Source: Tissierellia bacterium (lineage in GTDB: Bacteria > Bacillota > Clostridia > Tissierellales > Peptoniphilaceae). Taken from it: a stretch of DNA of 42,246 nucleotides. Of the stretch, positions 9,770 to 17,464 are shown in pieces. The notes beneath the pieces were generated by a model, which searched no databases, was not told where the DNA came from, and worked only from the letters and a program-made list of their open reading frames with translations. The position numbers and the translations under genes are program-made. The DNA is taken from the NCBI GenBank assembly GCA_030540635.1, contig JAUNVW010000007.1, positions 1,483 through 43,728 on the forward strand. Reading direction: 5' to 3'. Position 1 is the stretch's first letter, and each line of letters opens with the position of its first letter.

Positions 9770-10618
9770 ATGAAAAAAAGAATTTTGTTCATCTTGTTGG
9801 CTGTAATCCTCTTATTTAGTACCAGGTCTTATGGGATGTCTGAAGCAGATCAAACAAAAGAGTCTTTTATGAAGGATTTTGGAGTTAATTTCAAATATAC
9901 TGAAATAGAAGGAAGTAGTGAAAGAAGCGGTAATATAGATGCTAAGAATCACTATTACCAGATTGAGGACAATGGTGAAATGGTAATTTCAGAAAAAGGG
10001 GAATTGATGATTTATAATACCATTGACCTCCATCGTCCAATTTTCAATGAAAATATAAGGGTTAATAGAGCCGGTAAACAAAAGGAAGAGATGACTGAAA
10101 GCAGTTTAAATCAATGGAACGAAAAAGAAGATTTTAAGGAGATAGAACATCTCCTTGGGAAATATATTCCGGATGATTTTGTTTTACAAGAATCCAGGCC
10201 TGTTTTTGAACATGAATGGGAGCTGTTCTATGGCGTGGAAAGAGAGGATGGAATTGTAAATCCATATCATGGTATTAAAATCTTAATCGATCGAACAGAT
10301 GGTCGACTCCTTTCCTTTTATCGGTACAAGGGAGAACTTCCTGAAGGATTAGAAATTATTGAAGAAGAAGTTGCAAGACAAGAGGCAGAACAAAATATTA
10401 AAGAAAAGCAGACTCTAGAATTTGTGGAGTTACGAGTTATTGATGAAGACTTTTTACCTGAGGAAGACGGAAATCATGAACCAATTGCTTATGGCACTGA
10501 AAAGGCACTCTACCTTGTCTATGTTTATCAATCCTCGGAAGGGGAGATATATATTGATGCAATAAACGGAGAGATATTCTCCATCAATGAATATGAAAGC
10601 TATGGAAGCTCTTTTTAA
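9770..10618 (+). CDS. Secreted protein with PepSY/YcdB-like repeats
   Basis: A 282-residue exported protein with an N-terminal signal peptide (MKKRILFILLAVILLFSTRSYG). The C-terminal half has two beta-rich units, one ending ILIDRTDGRLLSFYRY and one ending EIYIDAINGEIFSI. That pattern of a hydrophobic strand then D.x.G.I/L is typical of PepSY and YcdB/YcdC domains found outside the membrane. No catalytic motif is visible. The start at 9770 is used because AAAGGAGATGAG precedes it; the ATG at 9761 is too close to the ribosome site. It is co-transcribed with the upstream lipoprotein and may act with it at the cell surface. Confidence 0.75.
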   Translation: MKKRILFILLAVILLFSTRSYGMSEADQTKESFMKDFGVNFKYTEIEGSSERSGNIDAKNHYYQIEDNGEMVISEKGELMIYNTIDLHRPIFNENIRVNRAGKQKEEMTESSLNQWNEKEDFKEIEHLLGKYIPDDFVLQESRPVFEHEWELFYGVEREDGIVNPYHGIKILIDRTDGRLLSFYRYKGELPEGLEIIEEEVARQEAEQNIKEKQTLEFVELRVIDEDFLPEEDGNHEPIAYGTEKALYLVYVYQSSEGEIYIDAINGEIFSINEYESYGSSF

Positions 10619-10728
10619 GATCCTTGTAGAATAATTCAATTAGTAGAGATAAAAAATATTCAATAGAAAAGGCTTACGCTTATAAATTACAGCCGAAAGA
10701 CAGCTTTTAAGATAGTCATAAAAGAGAA

Positions 10729-10767
10729 CCCAGTGATATACTTAAATAAAGTATATCACTGGGTTTG
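10729..10767 (+). terminator. Intrinsic terminator of the lipoprotein/PepSY operon
   Basis: A perfect 15-bp stem (CCCAGTGATATACTT with its complement) closed by a five-base loop and followed by TTTG. It is about 110 bases after the last stop codon. Confidence 0.75.
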
Positions 10768-10814
10768 TAGCGTAACCGCTTTTTTATATGCAATAAGAAA
10801 GAGGAGGAAAGATA

Positions 10815-10843
10815 TTTACAAAGAGCGGTTCCTATGATAATAT
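10815..10843 (+). promoter_or_regulatory. Likely promoter of tRNA-Leu
   Basis: TTTACA at 10815-10820 and TAATAT at 10838-10843 are 17 bases apart and end 13 bases before the tRNA. Confidence 0.5.
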
Positions 10844-10856
10844 ATAGAGAGTGTGA

Positions 10857-10943
10857 GCCGAAGTGATGGAACTGGCAGACGTGCGAGACTCAAAATCTCG
10901 TGGTGGCAACACCGTGCGGGTTCGAGTCCCGCCTTCGGCACCA
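10857..10943 (+). tRNA. tRNA-Leu (anticodon CAA)
   Basis: The 87-base gene folds into a class II tRNA. The acceptor is GCCGAAG paired with CTTCGGC, the anticodon stem CGAGA/TCTCG has loop CTCAAAA (anticodon CAA, reading UUG), and there is a long variable arm and a T-arm with GTTCGAGTCCC. The CCA end is encoded. Confidence 0.95.
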
Positions 10944-10946
10944 AAG

Positions 10947-10973
10947 AAAACACGGCATTTGCCGTGTTTTTTT
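10947..10973. terminator. Terminator shared by tRNA-Leu and the convergent membrane protein
   Basis: AAAACACGGC and GCCGTGTTTT form a 10-bp stem with loop ATTT, followed by three more T on the plus strand; the minus strand also ends in a T-run. Confidence 0.85.
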
Positions 10974-11625
10974 AATGTCTTCTCAGATCCTCGATTTTTG
11001 TGATCAATTTTAAGTGGTATTTGTATAGAGATACGAATCGACCGACGAGAACGGCAGATACGACGGTGCCGATGCCCAATCCTTTGATTTCACCAAAGAA
11101 GTAGAACGAGAGGATCAAAGCCACGAGGACCAAGAGGGAATCAAACACGATCTTCATCCGCCCGAAGTTTCGATTGTATTTTACTGTAATTGCCTGAACA
11201 AGGCCTTCACCGGGGACCATGAGTACCCGTGGAGCCACTTCTATGGCGATACCAAATCCTAGGACGGCAGAGCCGATGAGTAACATGAGCCATTGGGTCA
11301 AAGGAGTATTTGATGAGATCCGTGATACCAAGGACATCGCGCCATCAATGCCAATACTGAAAATAATATTGACAATGATCTGTAATAATTGGATCGGTGG
11401 AAAGTCACGGCGTAATATTAGAATTTGAATGAAGATAAAAATACTATTTAATAGAAAGGTAAAAGCTCCCAAGGAGAGGGGATACTCTAAACTCAAGACA
11501 TAGGCTGTGGAAGAGATTGGCGAAGTTCCCATGTCCGCCTGGGTGATCATTGCTATGCCAAAGGCATTAATGATGATTCCCATTAGGAACCATAGATATC
11601 GCTTCTTCCGATTATTTTTATTCAT
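10972..11625 (-). CDS. YczE/YitT-like integral membrane protein
   Basis: A 217-residue protein with about five or six membrane segments. The early segment GIIINAFGIAMITQADMGTSPISS resembles the YczE/YyaS/YitT group, whose biochemical role is not settled. The ATG at 11625 is chosen because AGGTGA lies five bases upstream; an ATG at 11634 directly abuts that site. It is followed by the terminator shared with tRNA-Leu. The gene upstream on the same strand is another small membrane protein with a 64-base gap. Confidence 0.8.
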   Translation of the reverse strand: MNKNNRKKRYLWFLMGIIINAFGIAMITQADMGTSPISSTAYVLSLEYPLSLGAFTFLLNSIFIFIQILILRRDFPPIQLLQIIVNIIFSIGIDGAMSLVSRISSNTPLTQWLMLLIGSAVLGFGIAIEVAPRVLMVPGEGLVQAITVKYNRNFGRMKIVFDSLLVLVALILSFYFFGEIKGLGIGTVVSAVLVGRFVSLYKYHLKLITKIEDLRRH

Positions 11626-11689
11626 TACATTCACCTGAATAGATGATACCCCTTTTCCCAGTAATTACCCAAGGAAAAGCTTTTTAGCG

Positions 11690-12151
11690 TTAAAAGAAAA
11701 GTTTACCTGGGATTAGAAAAGTGTAGGGGGCTGTGAAGATTGCAAGAACAAGGGCCGTTTTCTTCGCTGATTGTTTCGGCAAGTTCTTTTTTAAAAACCA
11801 TCTGTAATTCAAACGGTAAATGCAAAAACCACTTAAGGCGATACCGAGGATTAAAGGGAATATTGTTTTGGGACTTGCCAAAGGATCGTACATAAAATCA
11901 TTGATAAAATCGCTAGAAGAAAAACCGAAGGCGATCAGGGATAAGAAAGTTGCACCAATAAAATCCGATAGATATCCCAATAAAAACGTGGGAAGGATAT
12001 AATCTTTCGCCTTTTGATCATCGGGTAGGGCGAAATGTAAAACGAGATAATCAATGATGAAATTACCGATCATCGTGGGAAAAATAATCGGAGGAAAAAA
12101 ATAAAGGATCCAAATGGGTAGTAATATATTATAGAGACGAATTTTTTTCAT
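11690..12151 (-). CDS. Hypothetical integral membrane protein
   Basis: A 153-residue protein with four predicted membrane segments and a basic loop (KKNLPKQSAKK) near residue 125. It has a good start, with GAAAGGAG seven bases before the ATG. I do not recognise the family. It may be transcribed with the following YczE-like gene. Confidence 0.75.
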   Translation of the reverse strand: MKKIRLYNILLPIWILYFFPPIIFPTMIGNFIIDYLVLHFALPDDQKAKDYILPTFLLGYLSDFIGATFLSLIAFGFSSSDFINDFMYDPLASPKTIFPLILGIALSGFCIYRLNYRWFLKKNLPKQSAKKTALVLAIFTAPYTFLIPGKLFF

Positions 12152-12495
12152 GGGATCTCCTTTCTTGTATTTTCTTAATGAAATGATATCACAAATATAC
12201 GAAAGAATTAATAAAATATCTTTGAGGAGAATGTTTTAAGAATACCTTCCAAGAACAAAAAAAGCTTTCGTATCTAGAGGATATTGATGATTTCTTATTA
12301 CAAGGATCCCGTCCGCGGTAGAACCTTTCTTTGATATAATAATCGATAGAATCATTCCCTTACAAATCGTTTAAAGGGATTGTGGATCGATTCATTATCA
12401 AGAAAAGATCTTATTTGACTTGATGGAAGAAAATCATTATAATAAACTATAAACATTAATGCACAAAAGTGCTAAAGAAAAACAGGGGGTTCACA
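12152..12495 (+). other. 344-base intergenic region with strong promoter
   Basis: No gene seen. The right end carries the promoter at 12415-12443. Just before it an imperfect inverted repeat runs from about 12341 (AATCGAT, then CCCTT) to about 12394 (AAGGG, then ATCGATT). It could be an operator or leader structure for the aromatic oxoacid operon. Confidence 0.5.
12415..12443 (+). promoter_or_regulatory. Promoter of the aryl-CoA ligase/ior operon
   Basis: TTGACT and TATAAT are separated by exactly 17 bases, a near-consensus sigma-A promoter, 52 bases before the ligase start. Confidence 0.8.
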
Positions 12496-13788
12496 ATGAT
12501 TTGGTCAAAAGAAGAAAAATACACAAGGACAGAAATTGAGAATATACAATGGGAACGGCTTAAAAAGCAGATACATTATGCCTATGAGTCCTTGGCCCCC
12601 TATCGAAAAAAGATGGAGGAACAAAAGATTCGACCGGAGGATATTAAAACTTTAAAAGATATTCACAAATTACCATTTGTCGTGAAAGATGATTTCCGGA
12701 AGGAGTATCCCTTTGGGATGTTCGCCGTTCCGAGAAAAGCCGTTCGTAGGATCCACGCATCTTCCGGGACCACTGGAAAACCGACGGTCGTTGGATATAC
12801 GAAAGAGGATCTGAAGAATTGGTCGGAACAAGTGGCGCGAATTGCGGCCATGGGGGGAGCGACAGAAGAAGATACGGCACAAATTGCCTTTGGTTACGGC
12901 ATGTTTACAGGAGCCTTAGGTCTACATTATGGATTGGAACATATTGGCGCCGATGTCATTCCTGTTTCCAGTGGGAATACAGAGAAACAATTATTATTTC
13001 TACGGGATTTTGAAACAACGGTGTTAGTGGCGACGCCATCCTATGCCCTATATATTGCAGAACGGATGGAAGAAAACGGATATCAGAAAAAGGATTTTAG
13101 ATTACGTTTTGGCCTTGTGGGTGGTGAAGCTTTGTCGGAAAAAATGCGGGTGGAATTGGAAGAACGGTGGGAGGCTGATTTCACTCAGAATTACGGGATG
13201 AGTGAATTAAATGGCCCGGGCGTTTCTGGAGAATGTTTAATGAAAAATGGTATGCATATTAATGAAGATCATTTCTATGCGGAAATCATCGACCCTGAAA
13301 CTTTAGAGGTTTTAGATGAAGGAGAAGAAGGAGAATTGGTGATAACTTGTTTAACGAAGGAGGCCATCCCCCTTCTTCGTTATCGAACCGGTGATATTAC
13401 CCGTTTGACGAAAGAGCCTTGTGACTGTGGAAGAAATTTTCTTCGAATGGCACCGCTCCACGGACGAACCGATGATATGTTGGTCATTCGTGGGGTCAAT
13501 CTGTTCCCCTCACAAATTGAAACGGCCCTAGAGAATTTCGACGAGATCGGCGCCCATTACGAAATTGAAGTCCGTCGAGTAAACCACTTAGATGTAATGA
13601 CGATAAAAGTCGAGCTCATTGATTTTAAACTATTGGACTCCTTTGGGGAGTTGGAACGGGTAAAAAAAGAAATTAAACAAAAGATTCGTTCTGTTACGGG
13701 TCTAGATAGTCAAATTCGATTATTGGCACCGCGGTCATTGGAACGTTTTGAAGGAAAAGCGCGGAGAGTGAAGGATTTTAGAGAGTGA
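12496..13788 (+). CDS. paaK: Phenylacetate-CoA ligase family protein (copy 1)
   Basis: AMP-forming aryl-acid:CoA ligase of the PaaK branch, 430 residues. Visible motifs are the ATP-binding loop HASSGTTGKPTVVGYT (residues about 85-100), the adenylate segment YGMSELNGPGVSGEC, YRTGDI, and the C-terminal hinge GRTDDMLVIRGVNLFPSQIE. The start at 12496 follows AGGGGG; the GTG at 12469 has no ribosome site. It heads an operon with iorA and iorB. The pathway is therefore arylacetate and arylacetyl-CoA linked to arylpyruvate. The set could run oxidatively (amino acid fermentation) or reductively (rebuilding aromatic amino acids from arylacetates); the sequence does not decide. Confidence 0.9.
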   Translation: MIWSKEEKYTRTEIENIQWERLKKQIHYAYESLAPYRKKMEEQKIRPEDIKTLKDIHKLPFVVKDDFRKEYPFGMFAVPRKAVRRIHASSGTTGKPTVVGYTKEDLKNWSEQVARIAAMGGATEEDTAQIAFGYGMFTGALGLHYGLEHIGADVIPVSSGNTEKQLLFLRDFETTVLVATPSYALYIAERMEENGYQKKDFRLRFGLVGGEALSEKMRVELEERWEADFTQNYGMSELNGPGVSGECLMKNGMHINEDHFYAEIIDPETLEVLDEGEEGELVITCLTKEAIPLLRYRTGDITRLTKEPCDCGRNFLRMAPLHGRTDDMLVIRGVNLFPSQIETALENFDEIGAHYEIEVRRVNHLDVMTIKVELIDFKLLDSFGELERVKKEIKQKIRSVTGLDSQIRLLAPRSLERFEGKARRVKDFRE

Positions 13789-13804
13789 TATCGGAGGAAT
13801 GAAA

Positions 13805-15562
13805 ATGAATCAGAAAGTAATCTTATTGGGGAATGAAGCCATCGCCAGGGGAGCCTATGAGGCGGGGGTGGCCGTTTCCAGTGCTTATCCCGGCACACCC
13901 AGTACGGAAATTAGTGAATCCCTTGTTCAATACAAAGAGGATGTATACTGTGAATGGGCGCCCAATGAGAAAGTGGCATTGGAAGTCGCCATCGGTGCTT
14001 CCATTGTGGGGAAAAGGGCCATGGCGTCGATGAAACATGTGGGGCTCAATGTGGCAGCCGATCCACTATTTACAGCTTCTTATATTGGAACCAATGGAGG
14101 ACTTGTCCTCGTCGTCGCCGATGATCCCGGGCTTTACTCCTCTCAAAACGAACAGGATACGCGATCCATTGCCATCGCGGCCAAAGTACCGGTGATCGAA
14201 CCTTCGGATTCCCAAGAAGCGAAGGATTTTACGAAATGGGCCTTTGATCTTTCAGAGGAGTATGATACCCCTGTGATTGTACGCACAACGACTCGGCTAT
14301 CCCATTCCCAAACTTTAGTGGAATTGGGCGATGTCGTCAATCTCGAGGAGAAACAATATGAGAAAAATATCCAGAAGAATGTCATGGTCCCAGGGAATGC
14401 CAGAAAAAAACACCCGATTGTGGAAGAAAATTTAAATCGACTGGCAAAGGATAAAAGGGCGTGGACTCGCTTTAATCGATTGGAGATGGGCGATCGGCGA
14501 TTGGGATTTGTCACTTCTTCCATATCTTATCAATATGTAAAAGAAGTCTTTCCCGAAGCCTCCGTATTAAAGATTGGCTTATCCCACCCTCTTGCCTTGG
14601 ATCAGATTCGAGAATTTTCAGAAAATGTGGATCGACTCATTGTTTTTGAAGAACTCGACCCCATTATGGAAAATCAGATCAAGGCAGCTGGTATTTCCTG
14701 CGAAGGAAAAGAGCTATTCTCGATGATTGGTGAATACAGTGCGACATTATTACGGCAGGTATTCCAGGGGGAAGAAAATAAGGTGAAGGCAAAAGAAGTG
14801 CCAATTCGACCGCCGATTTTATGCCCAGGTTGCCCCCATCGATCGGTCTTTTCTGTGATGAAAAAGCTAAAACTCCACGGAGCGGGTGATATAGGCTGTT
14901 ATACTTTAGGAGCACAAGATCCTTTAAACACCATTGACACGACGATCTGTATGGGCGCATCGATATCATCGCTCCATGGGATGGAGCGTGCCAAAGGCAA
15001 AGACTTTATTAAAGATTGGGTGGCGGTAATTGGAGATTCAACCTTTTTACATACCGGCGTCAATTCCTTAATGAATATGGTCTACAATAAAGGTACTGGA
15101 ACGGTGATGATCCTTGATAATTCAACGACGGCAATGACAGGACATCAAGATAATCCGGCAACAGGTTATAATCTTATGGGTGAAGTGGTACAAAATGTGG
15201 ATTTAGCAAAACTCTGCGAAGCCCTAGGCGTAGCATCGGTCCATGAAATCAATGCCTTTGACTTAAAAGGATTGGAAAAATTACTGAAAGAAGAATTGGC
15301 GAAGGATGAAGTGTCGGTCATTATTACAAAATCGCCCTGTGTTCTTCTAAAGGGCAAGGCCATTCGTCATCAATATATTGTTGAAAAAGACAAGTGCCGA
15401 AAATGTGGTCTATGTTTGCGGCCGGGTTGTCCAGCACTTACGAAAGATGAAAATAAGATTACGAAAATCAATGAAACCATGTGTAATGGCTGCGGATTGT
15501 GTTACAATCTCTGTCCCTTTGATGCCATCACCATGGTAGATTCCATCATTGATAAATTATAG
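13805..15562 (+). CDS. iorA: Indolepyruvate:ferredoxin oxidoreductase, alpha subunit
   Basis: Thiamine diphosphate-dependent subunit of the enzyme that converts arylpyruvates plus CoA to arylacyl-CoA, CO2 and reduced ferredoxin. The 585-residue protein begins with the pyrimidine-binding domain (SSAYPGTPSTEI). The diphosphate-binding domain follows, with CPGCPHRSVF near residue 345, then GDIGCYTLG and GDSTFLHTGVNS. It ends with a ferredoxin domain with two clusters, CRKCGLCLRPGCP and CNGCGLCYNLCP. In the first cluster the spacing before the last cysteine is altered, as is common in IorA. The ATG at 13805 lies six bases after GGAGGA. It forms a complex with IorB, encoded nine bases downstream. 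Confidence 0.96.
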   Translation: MNQKVILLGNEAIARGAYEAGVAVSSAYPGTPSTEISESLVQYKEDVYCEWAPNEKVALEVAIGASIVGKRAMASMKHVGLNVAADPLFTASYIGTNGGLVLVVADDPGLYSSQNEQDTRSIAIAAKVPVIEPSDSQEAKDFTKWAFDLSEEYDTPVIVRTTTRLSHSQTLVELGDVVNLEEKQYEKNIQKNVMVPGNARKKHPIVEENLNRLAKDKRAWTRFNRLEMGDRRLGFVTSSISYQYVKEVFPEASVLKIGLSHPLALDQIREFSENVDRLIVFEELDPIMENQIKAAGISCEGKELFSMIGEYSATLLRQVFQGEENKVKAKEVPIRPPILCPGCPHRSVFSVMKKLKLHGAGDIGCYTLGAQDPLNTIDTTICMGASISSLHGMERAKGKDFIKDWVAVIGDSTFLHTGVNSLMNMVYNKGTGTVMILDNSTTAMTGHQDNPATGYNLMGEVVQNVDLAKLCEALGVASVHEINAFDLKGLEKLLKEELAKDEVSVIITKSPCVLLKGKAIRHQYIVEKDKCRKCGLCLRPGCPALTKDENKITKINETMCNGCGLCYNLCPFDAITMVDSIIDKL

Positions 15563-15571
15563 GGAGGCTCC

Positions 15572-16150
15572 ATGGAAACGAAAAATATCATGATTGTAGG
15601 CGTGGGAGGACAAGGAACTCTTTTAACGAGTCGTATCCTCGGCGCCTTATTTATTCAGGAAAATCTCGATGTAAAACTATCAGAAGTCCACGGCATGGCA
15701 CAAAGGGGAGGTTCTGTCGTCACTTTTGTCCGTTTTGGGAAAAAAGTCCATGAGCCAATTGTAGAAGAAGGCTGTGCCGATATTCTACTATCCTTCGAAC
15801 GACTAGAGGCCCTTCGCTATCTCCATTACCTAAAAGAAGACGGCATTCTCATCGTCAACGACCAACGAATCGATCCCATGGGCGTGATTACGGAAAAAGA
15901 AGAATATCCTGAGAATATTTTTGAAGAATTAAAAAAACACCGTCATTTTTATCCCGTCGATGCTTTGGCCATGGCGAAAGATTTGGGGAATGTAAAAGTT
16001 TTTAACACGATCATCCTAGGTTTGCTTTCTCGCTTTCTGGAATTTTCAGAAGAATCTTGGCTGAAGGTGATCCGAGAAACCGTACCGAAAAAGACCATTG
16101 AAACGAATATCAAGGCCTTTTTATGGGGAAGAAAAGGGGAACAGATATGA
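15572..16150 (+). CDS. iorB: Indolepyruvate:ferredoxin oxidoreductase, beta subunit
   Basis: Gamma-type domain subunit of the 2-oxoacid:ferredoxin oxidoreductase, 192 residues. The N-terminus has the glycine-rich IMIVGVGGQGTLLTSRILG, followed by SEVHGMAQRGGSVVTFVRFG, both typical of IorB. GGGAGG precedes the ATG. Its stop overlaps the next start as ATGA. From codon 73 onward the sequence is part of a perfect 694-bp direct repeat. The second copy at 21384 lacks the first 72 codons, so this is the only complete iorB in the window. Confidence 0.95.
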   Translation: METKNIMIVGVGGQGTLLTSRILGALFIQENLDVKLSEVHGMAQRGGSVVTFVRFGKKVHEPIVEEGCADILLSFERLEALRYLHYLKEDGILIVNDQRIDPMGVITEKEEYPENIFEELKKHRHFYPVDALAMAKDLGNVKVFNTIILGLLSRFLEFSEESWLKVIRETVPKKTIETNIKAFLWGRKGEQI

Positions 16151-16481
16151 AGCAGATTTCAGTATATGTGGAAAATAAAGTAGGCTCTTTGGAAGAAGCA
16201 ACCCAAATTCTTGCAAAAAACAAAGTAAATATCCGGGCGTTTTCCGTCTTTGATACCACAGATTTCTCCATCTTGCGCATGGTGGTCGAACCGTTCAAAA
16301 AGGCAGAAGAAGTCTTGGAGGAGAACGGCTTTGTGTGGAATAGTAATGAGGTCTTAGGTTTGCCATTAAAAGATACCCCCGGCTCTTTACATGAGGTCTT
16401 GGCTCTATTAAAAGAGGGAGGGTTTAATGTCAATTATATGTACTCCATTGTAATGCAAGAAGAGGGAACGCCTTTAATCAT
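15788..16481 (+). repeat. Direct repeat A, left copy (694 bp, identical to 21384-22077)
   Basis: Covers iorB from codon 73 to its end and the first 111 codons of the ACT gene. The right copy is 5596 bases downstream. The antisense and sense translations of both copies agree at every position I compared. The left edge is sharp. To the right the two copies continue into different but homologous sequence. Confidence 0.95.
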
Positions 16482-16548
16482 TCTTCATACGGATCAAATG
16501 GATAAGGCGGCGAAATTTTTAAAAGAAAAAGATTATGTGATACAGTGA
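16147..16548 (+). CDS. Tandem ACT-domain protein (copy 1, with alternative C-terminus)
   Basis: A 133-residue protein made of two ACT domains, beginning KQISVYVENKVGSLEEATQIL and, near residue 71, LPLKDTPGSLHEVLALL. ACT domains bind amino acids, so it probably senses an aromatic amino acid and modulates the adjacent oxidoreductase or ligase. The ATG overlaps the iorB stop. The first 111 residues equal those of the copy at 21743. The last 22 residues (LHTDQMDKAAKFLKEKDYVIQ) differ from that copy, though clearly homologous. The junction coincides with the edge of the direct repeat, so this gene is probably a recombinant. Confidence 0.88.
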   Translation: MKQISVYVENKVGSLEEATQILAKNKVNIRAFSVFDTTDFSILRMVVEPFKKAEEVLEENGFVWNSNEVLGLPLKDTPGSLHEVLALLKEGGFNVNYMYSIVMQEEGTPLIILHTDQMDKAAKFLKEKDYVIQ

Positions 16549-16577
16549 AAAGCTCCCTTATCGAAGGGGGCTTTTTT
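16548..16577 (+). terminator. Intrinsic terminator after ACT copy 1
   Basis: AAAAGCTCCCTT pairs with AAGGGGGCTTTT (one wobble) around loop ATCG and is followed by a T-run. It begins at the stop codon and separates the first half of the aromatic locus from everything downstream. Confidence 0.85.
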
Positions 16578-16926
16578 AAAAAGAAGCTGTTAGAAACGAT
16601 GTAATAGAAAAAATATAGATACCATATCAGGGTTTGGCAAAGAAGAAAGATAGTAAAGTGGATTCTAACAAGAAGATTGGGTGGATGTGTTGCTCTATCG
16701 AAGAAATTTTATGAAGAGATTTTATATAGAATCCAAAAATACTCACAGATGAAGTAGAAAAGTTTATATAATATAAAAAATACCCTATAAATTTACTTGA
16801 CAAGAGCATCGATATATACTATAGTTAAAATATGAAGATCATATAAGATTTTCTTTGTAAATTATTTTAGGAAGGGAAACCGTTTTTTAAAACAGGAAAC
16901 CCTAGAATTAGAGGAAGGAGAAAAGT
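16578..16926 (+). other. 349-base leader of the cassette, no gene seen
   Basis: AT-rich sequence without a supported gene. It holds the promoter at 16797-16825 and, after it, about 100 bases of untranslated leader containing GAAACCGTTTTTTAAAACAGGAAACC-like repeats of GGAAACC. GAAGGAG precedes the next ATG. Confidence 0.5.
16797..16825 (+). promoter_or_regulatory. Strong promoter of cassette 1
   Basis: A perfect TTGACA and TATAGT spaced by 17 bases. It is the only clear promoter seen between 16.5 and 24.8 kb on the plus strand. Confidence 0.8.
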
Positions 16927-17346
16927 ATGAAAAGATATCTATTGAAATTGATGGCTATGTGTTTCCTCTTCGTCATGACTTTTAATGTAATAAGTATGGC
17001 GAAAAACAATAGGGATACAACTTTCGATTTTACCTTAGGAGTATTTCAAAAGAATTCTTACACATCAAATCGGACGAAGGAAGATCGAAGTAGTGCTTAT
17101 TCCAAATGTTCATATGTTGGTAAAGGACGAATTCGCGTATGGCTTCAAAGAAACACTGGTGTAAATGTGACAGAAGGTGGAGATTATCTTCTAGGTGGAG
17201 GCGATACTGTATGTATTCGAAATAATGCCTATGAGCGTTATGGTCGTTGTTCCGTAAGACTAGTAGTAGAAACAGAAAGACCCCAAGCGGTTCGAATAAA
17301 TACAAGGGGAGTGTGGAGTCCGGATTCAATTGGGTGTGCACCATAG
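16927..17346 (+). CDS. Secreted cysteine-containing small protein (bacteriocin-like or signal candidate)
   Basis: A 139-residue precursor. Residues 1 to about 25 form a signal peptide with a plausible cleavage after ISMA. The mature part (about 113 residues) is beta-rich, basic and has four cysteines (in SKCSY, TVCIRN, GRCSVR and the terminal IGCAP), suggesting two disulphides. It ends in GVWSPDSIGCAP. From memory this resembles a class of small exported Firmicute proteins ending in a GxWSPDS motif and encoded next to ABC transporters (possibly the DUF2712 group); I cannot confirm the family. Ribosome site GAAGGAG and a strong promoter precede it. A long hairpin follows, which would keep it expressed above the transporter genes. 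It could be a bacteriocin, a toxin or a signal. Confidence 0.7.
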   Translation: MKRYLLKLMAMCFLFVMTFNVISMAKNNRDTTFDFTLGVFQKNSYTSNRTKEDRSSAYSKCSYVGKGRIRVWLQRNTGVNVTEGGDYLLGGGDTVCIRNNAYERYGRCSVRLVVETERPQAVRINTRGVWSPDSIGCAP

Positions 17347-17397
17347 AAATAAATAAATTGGAAAGTTATATAACTTTCGAATTTATTTATTTCTATG
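17342..17397 (+). terminator. 56-base near-perfect palindrome between secreted protein and ABC genes (attenuator)
   Basis: Two 28-base arms match with a single mismatch (G opposite G at the 19th position). The outer part is CATAGAAATAAATAAATT and the core is GAAAGTTAT/ATAACTTTC. It includes the stop codon of the secreted protein. As RNA it forms one long stem, partly U-rich on its 3' side, well placed to act as a partial terminator or as an mRNA stabiliser for the upstream gene. Confidence 0.7.
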
Positions 17398-17464
17398 CAT
17401 GATTTGTTGGTCTAAATGTATCACACAAAACTTTATCAGTACCGAGAAAGACGAGGTTAATAAA

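Noticed and set aside
12152..12495. T-box or amino-acid riboswitch before the aryl-CoA ligase
   Set aside because: No TGGNACCGCG-like T-box sequence and no terminator stem before the start; the promoter lies only about 50 bases upstream.
16110..16433. Antisense frame of 107 codons, repeated identically at 21706-22029
   Set aside because: It occurs twice only because it lies in direct repeat A opposite the ACT gene; no ribosome site or family.
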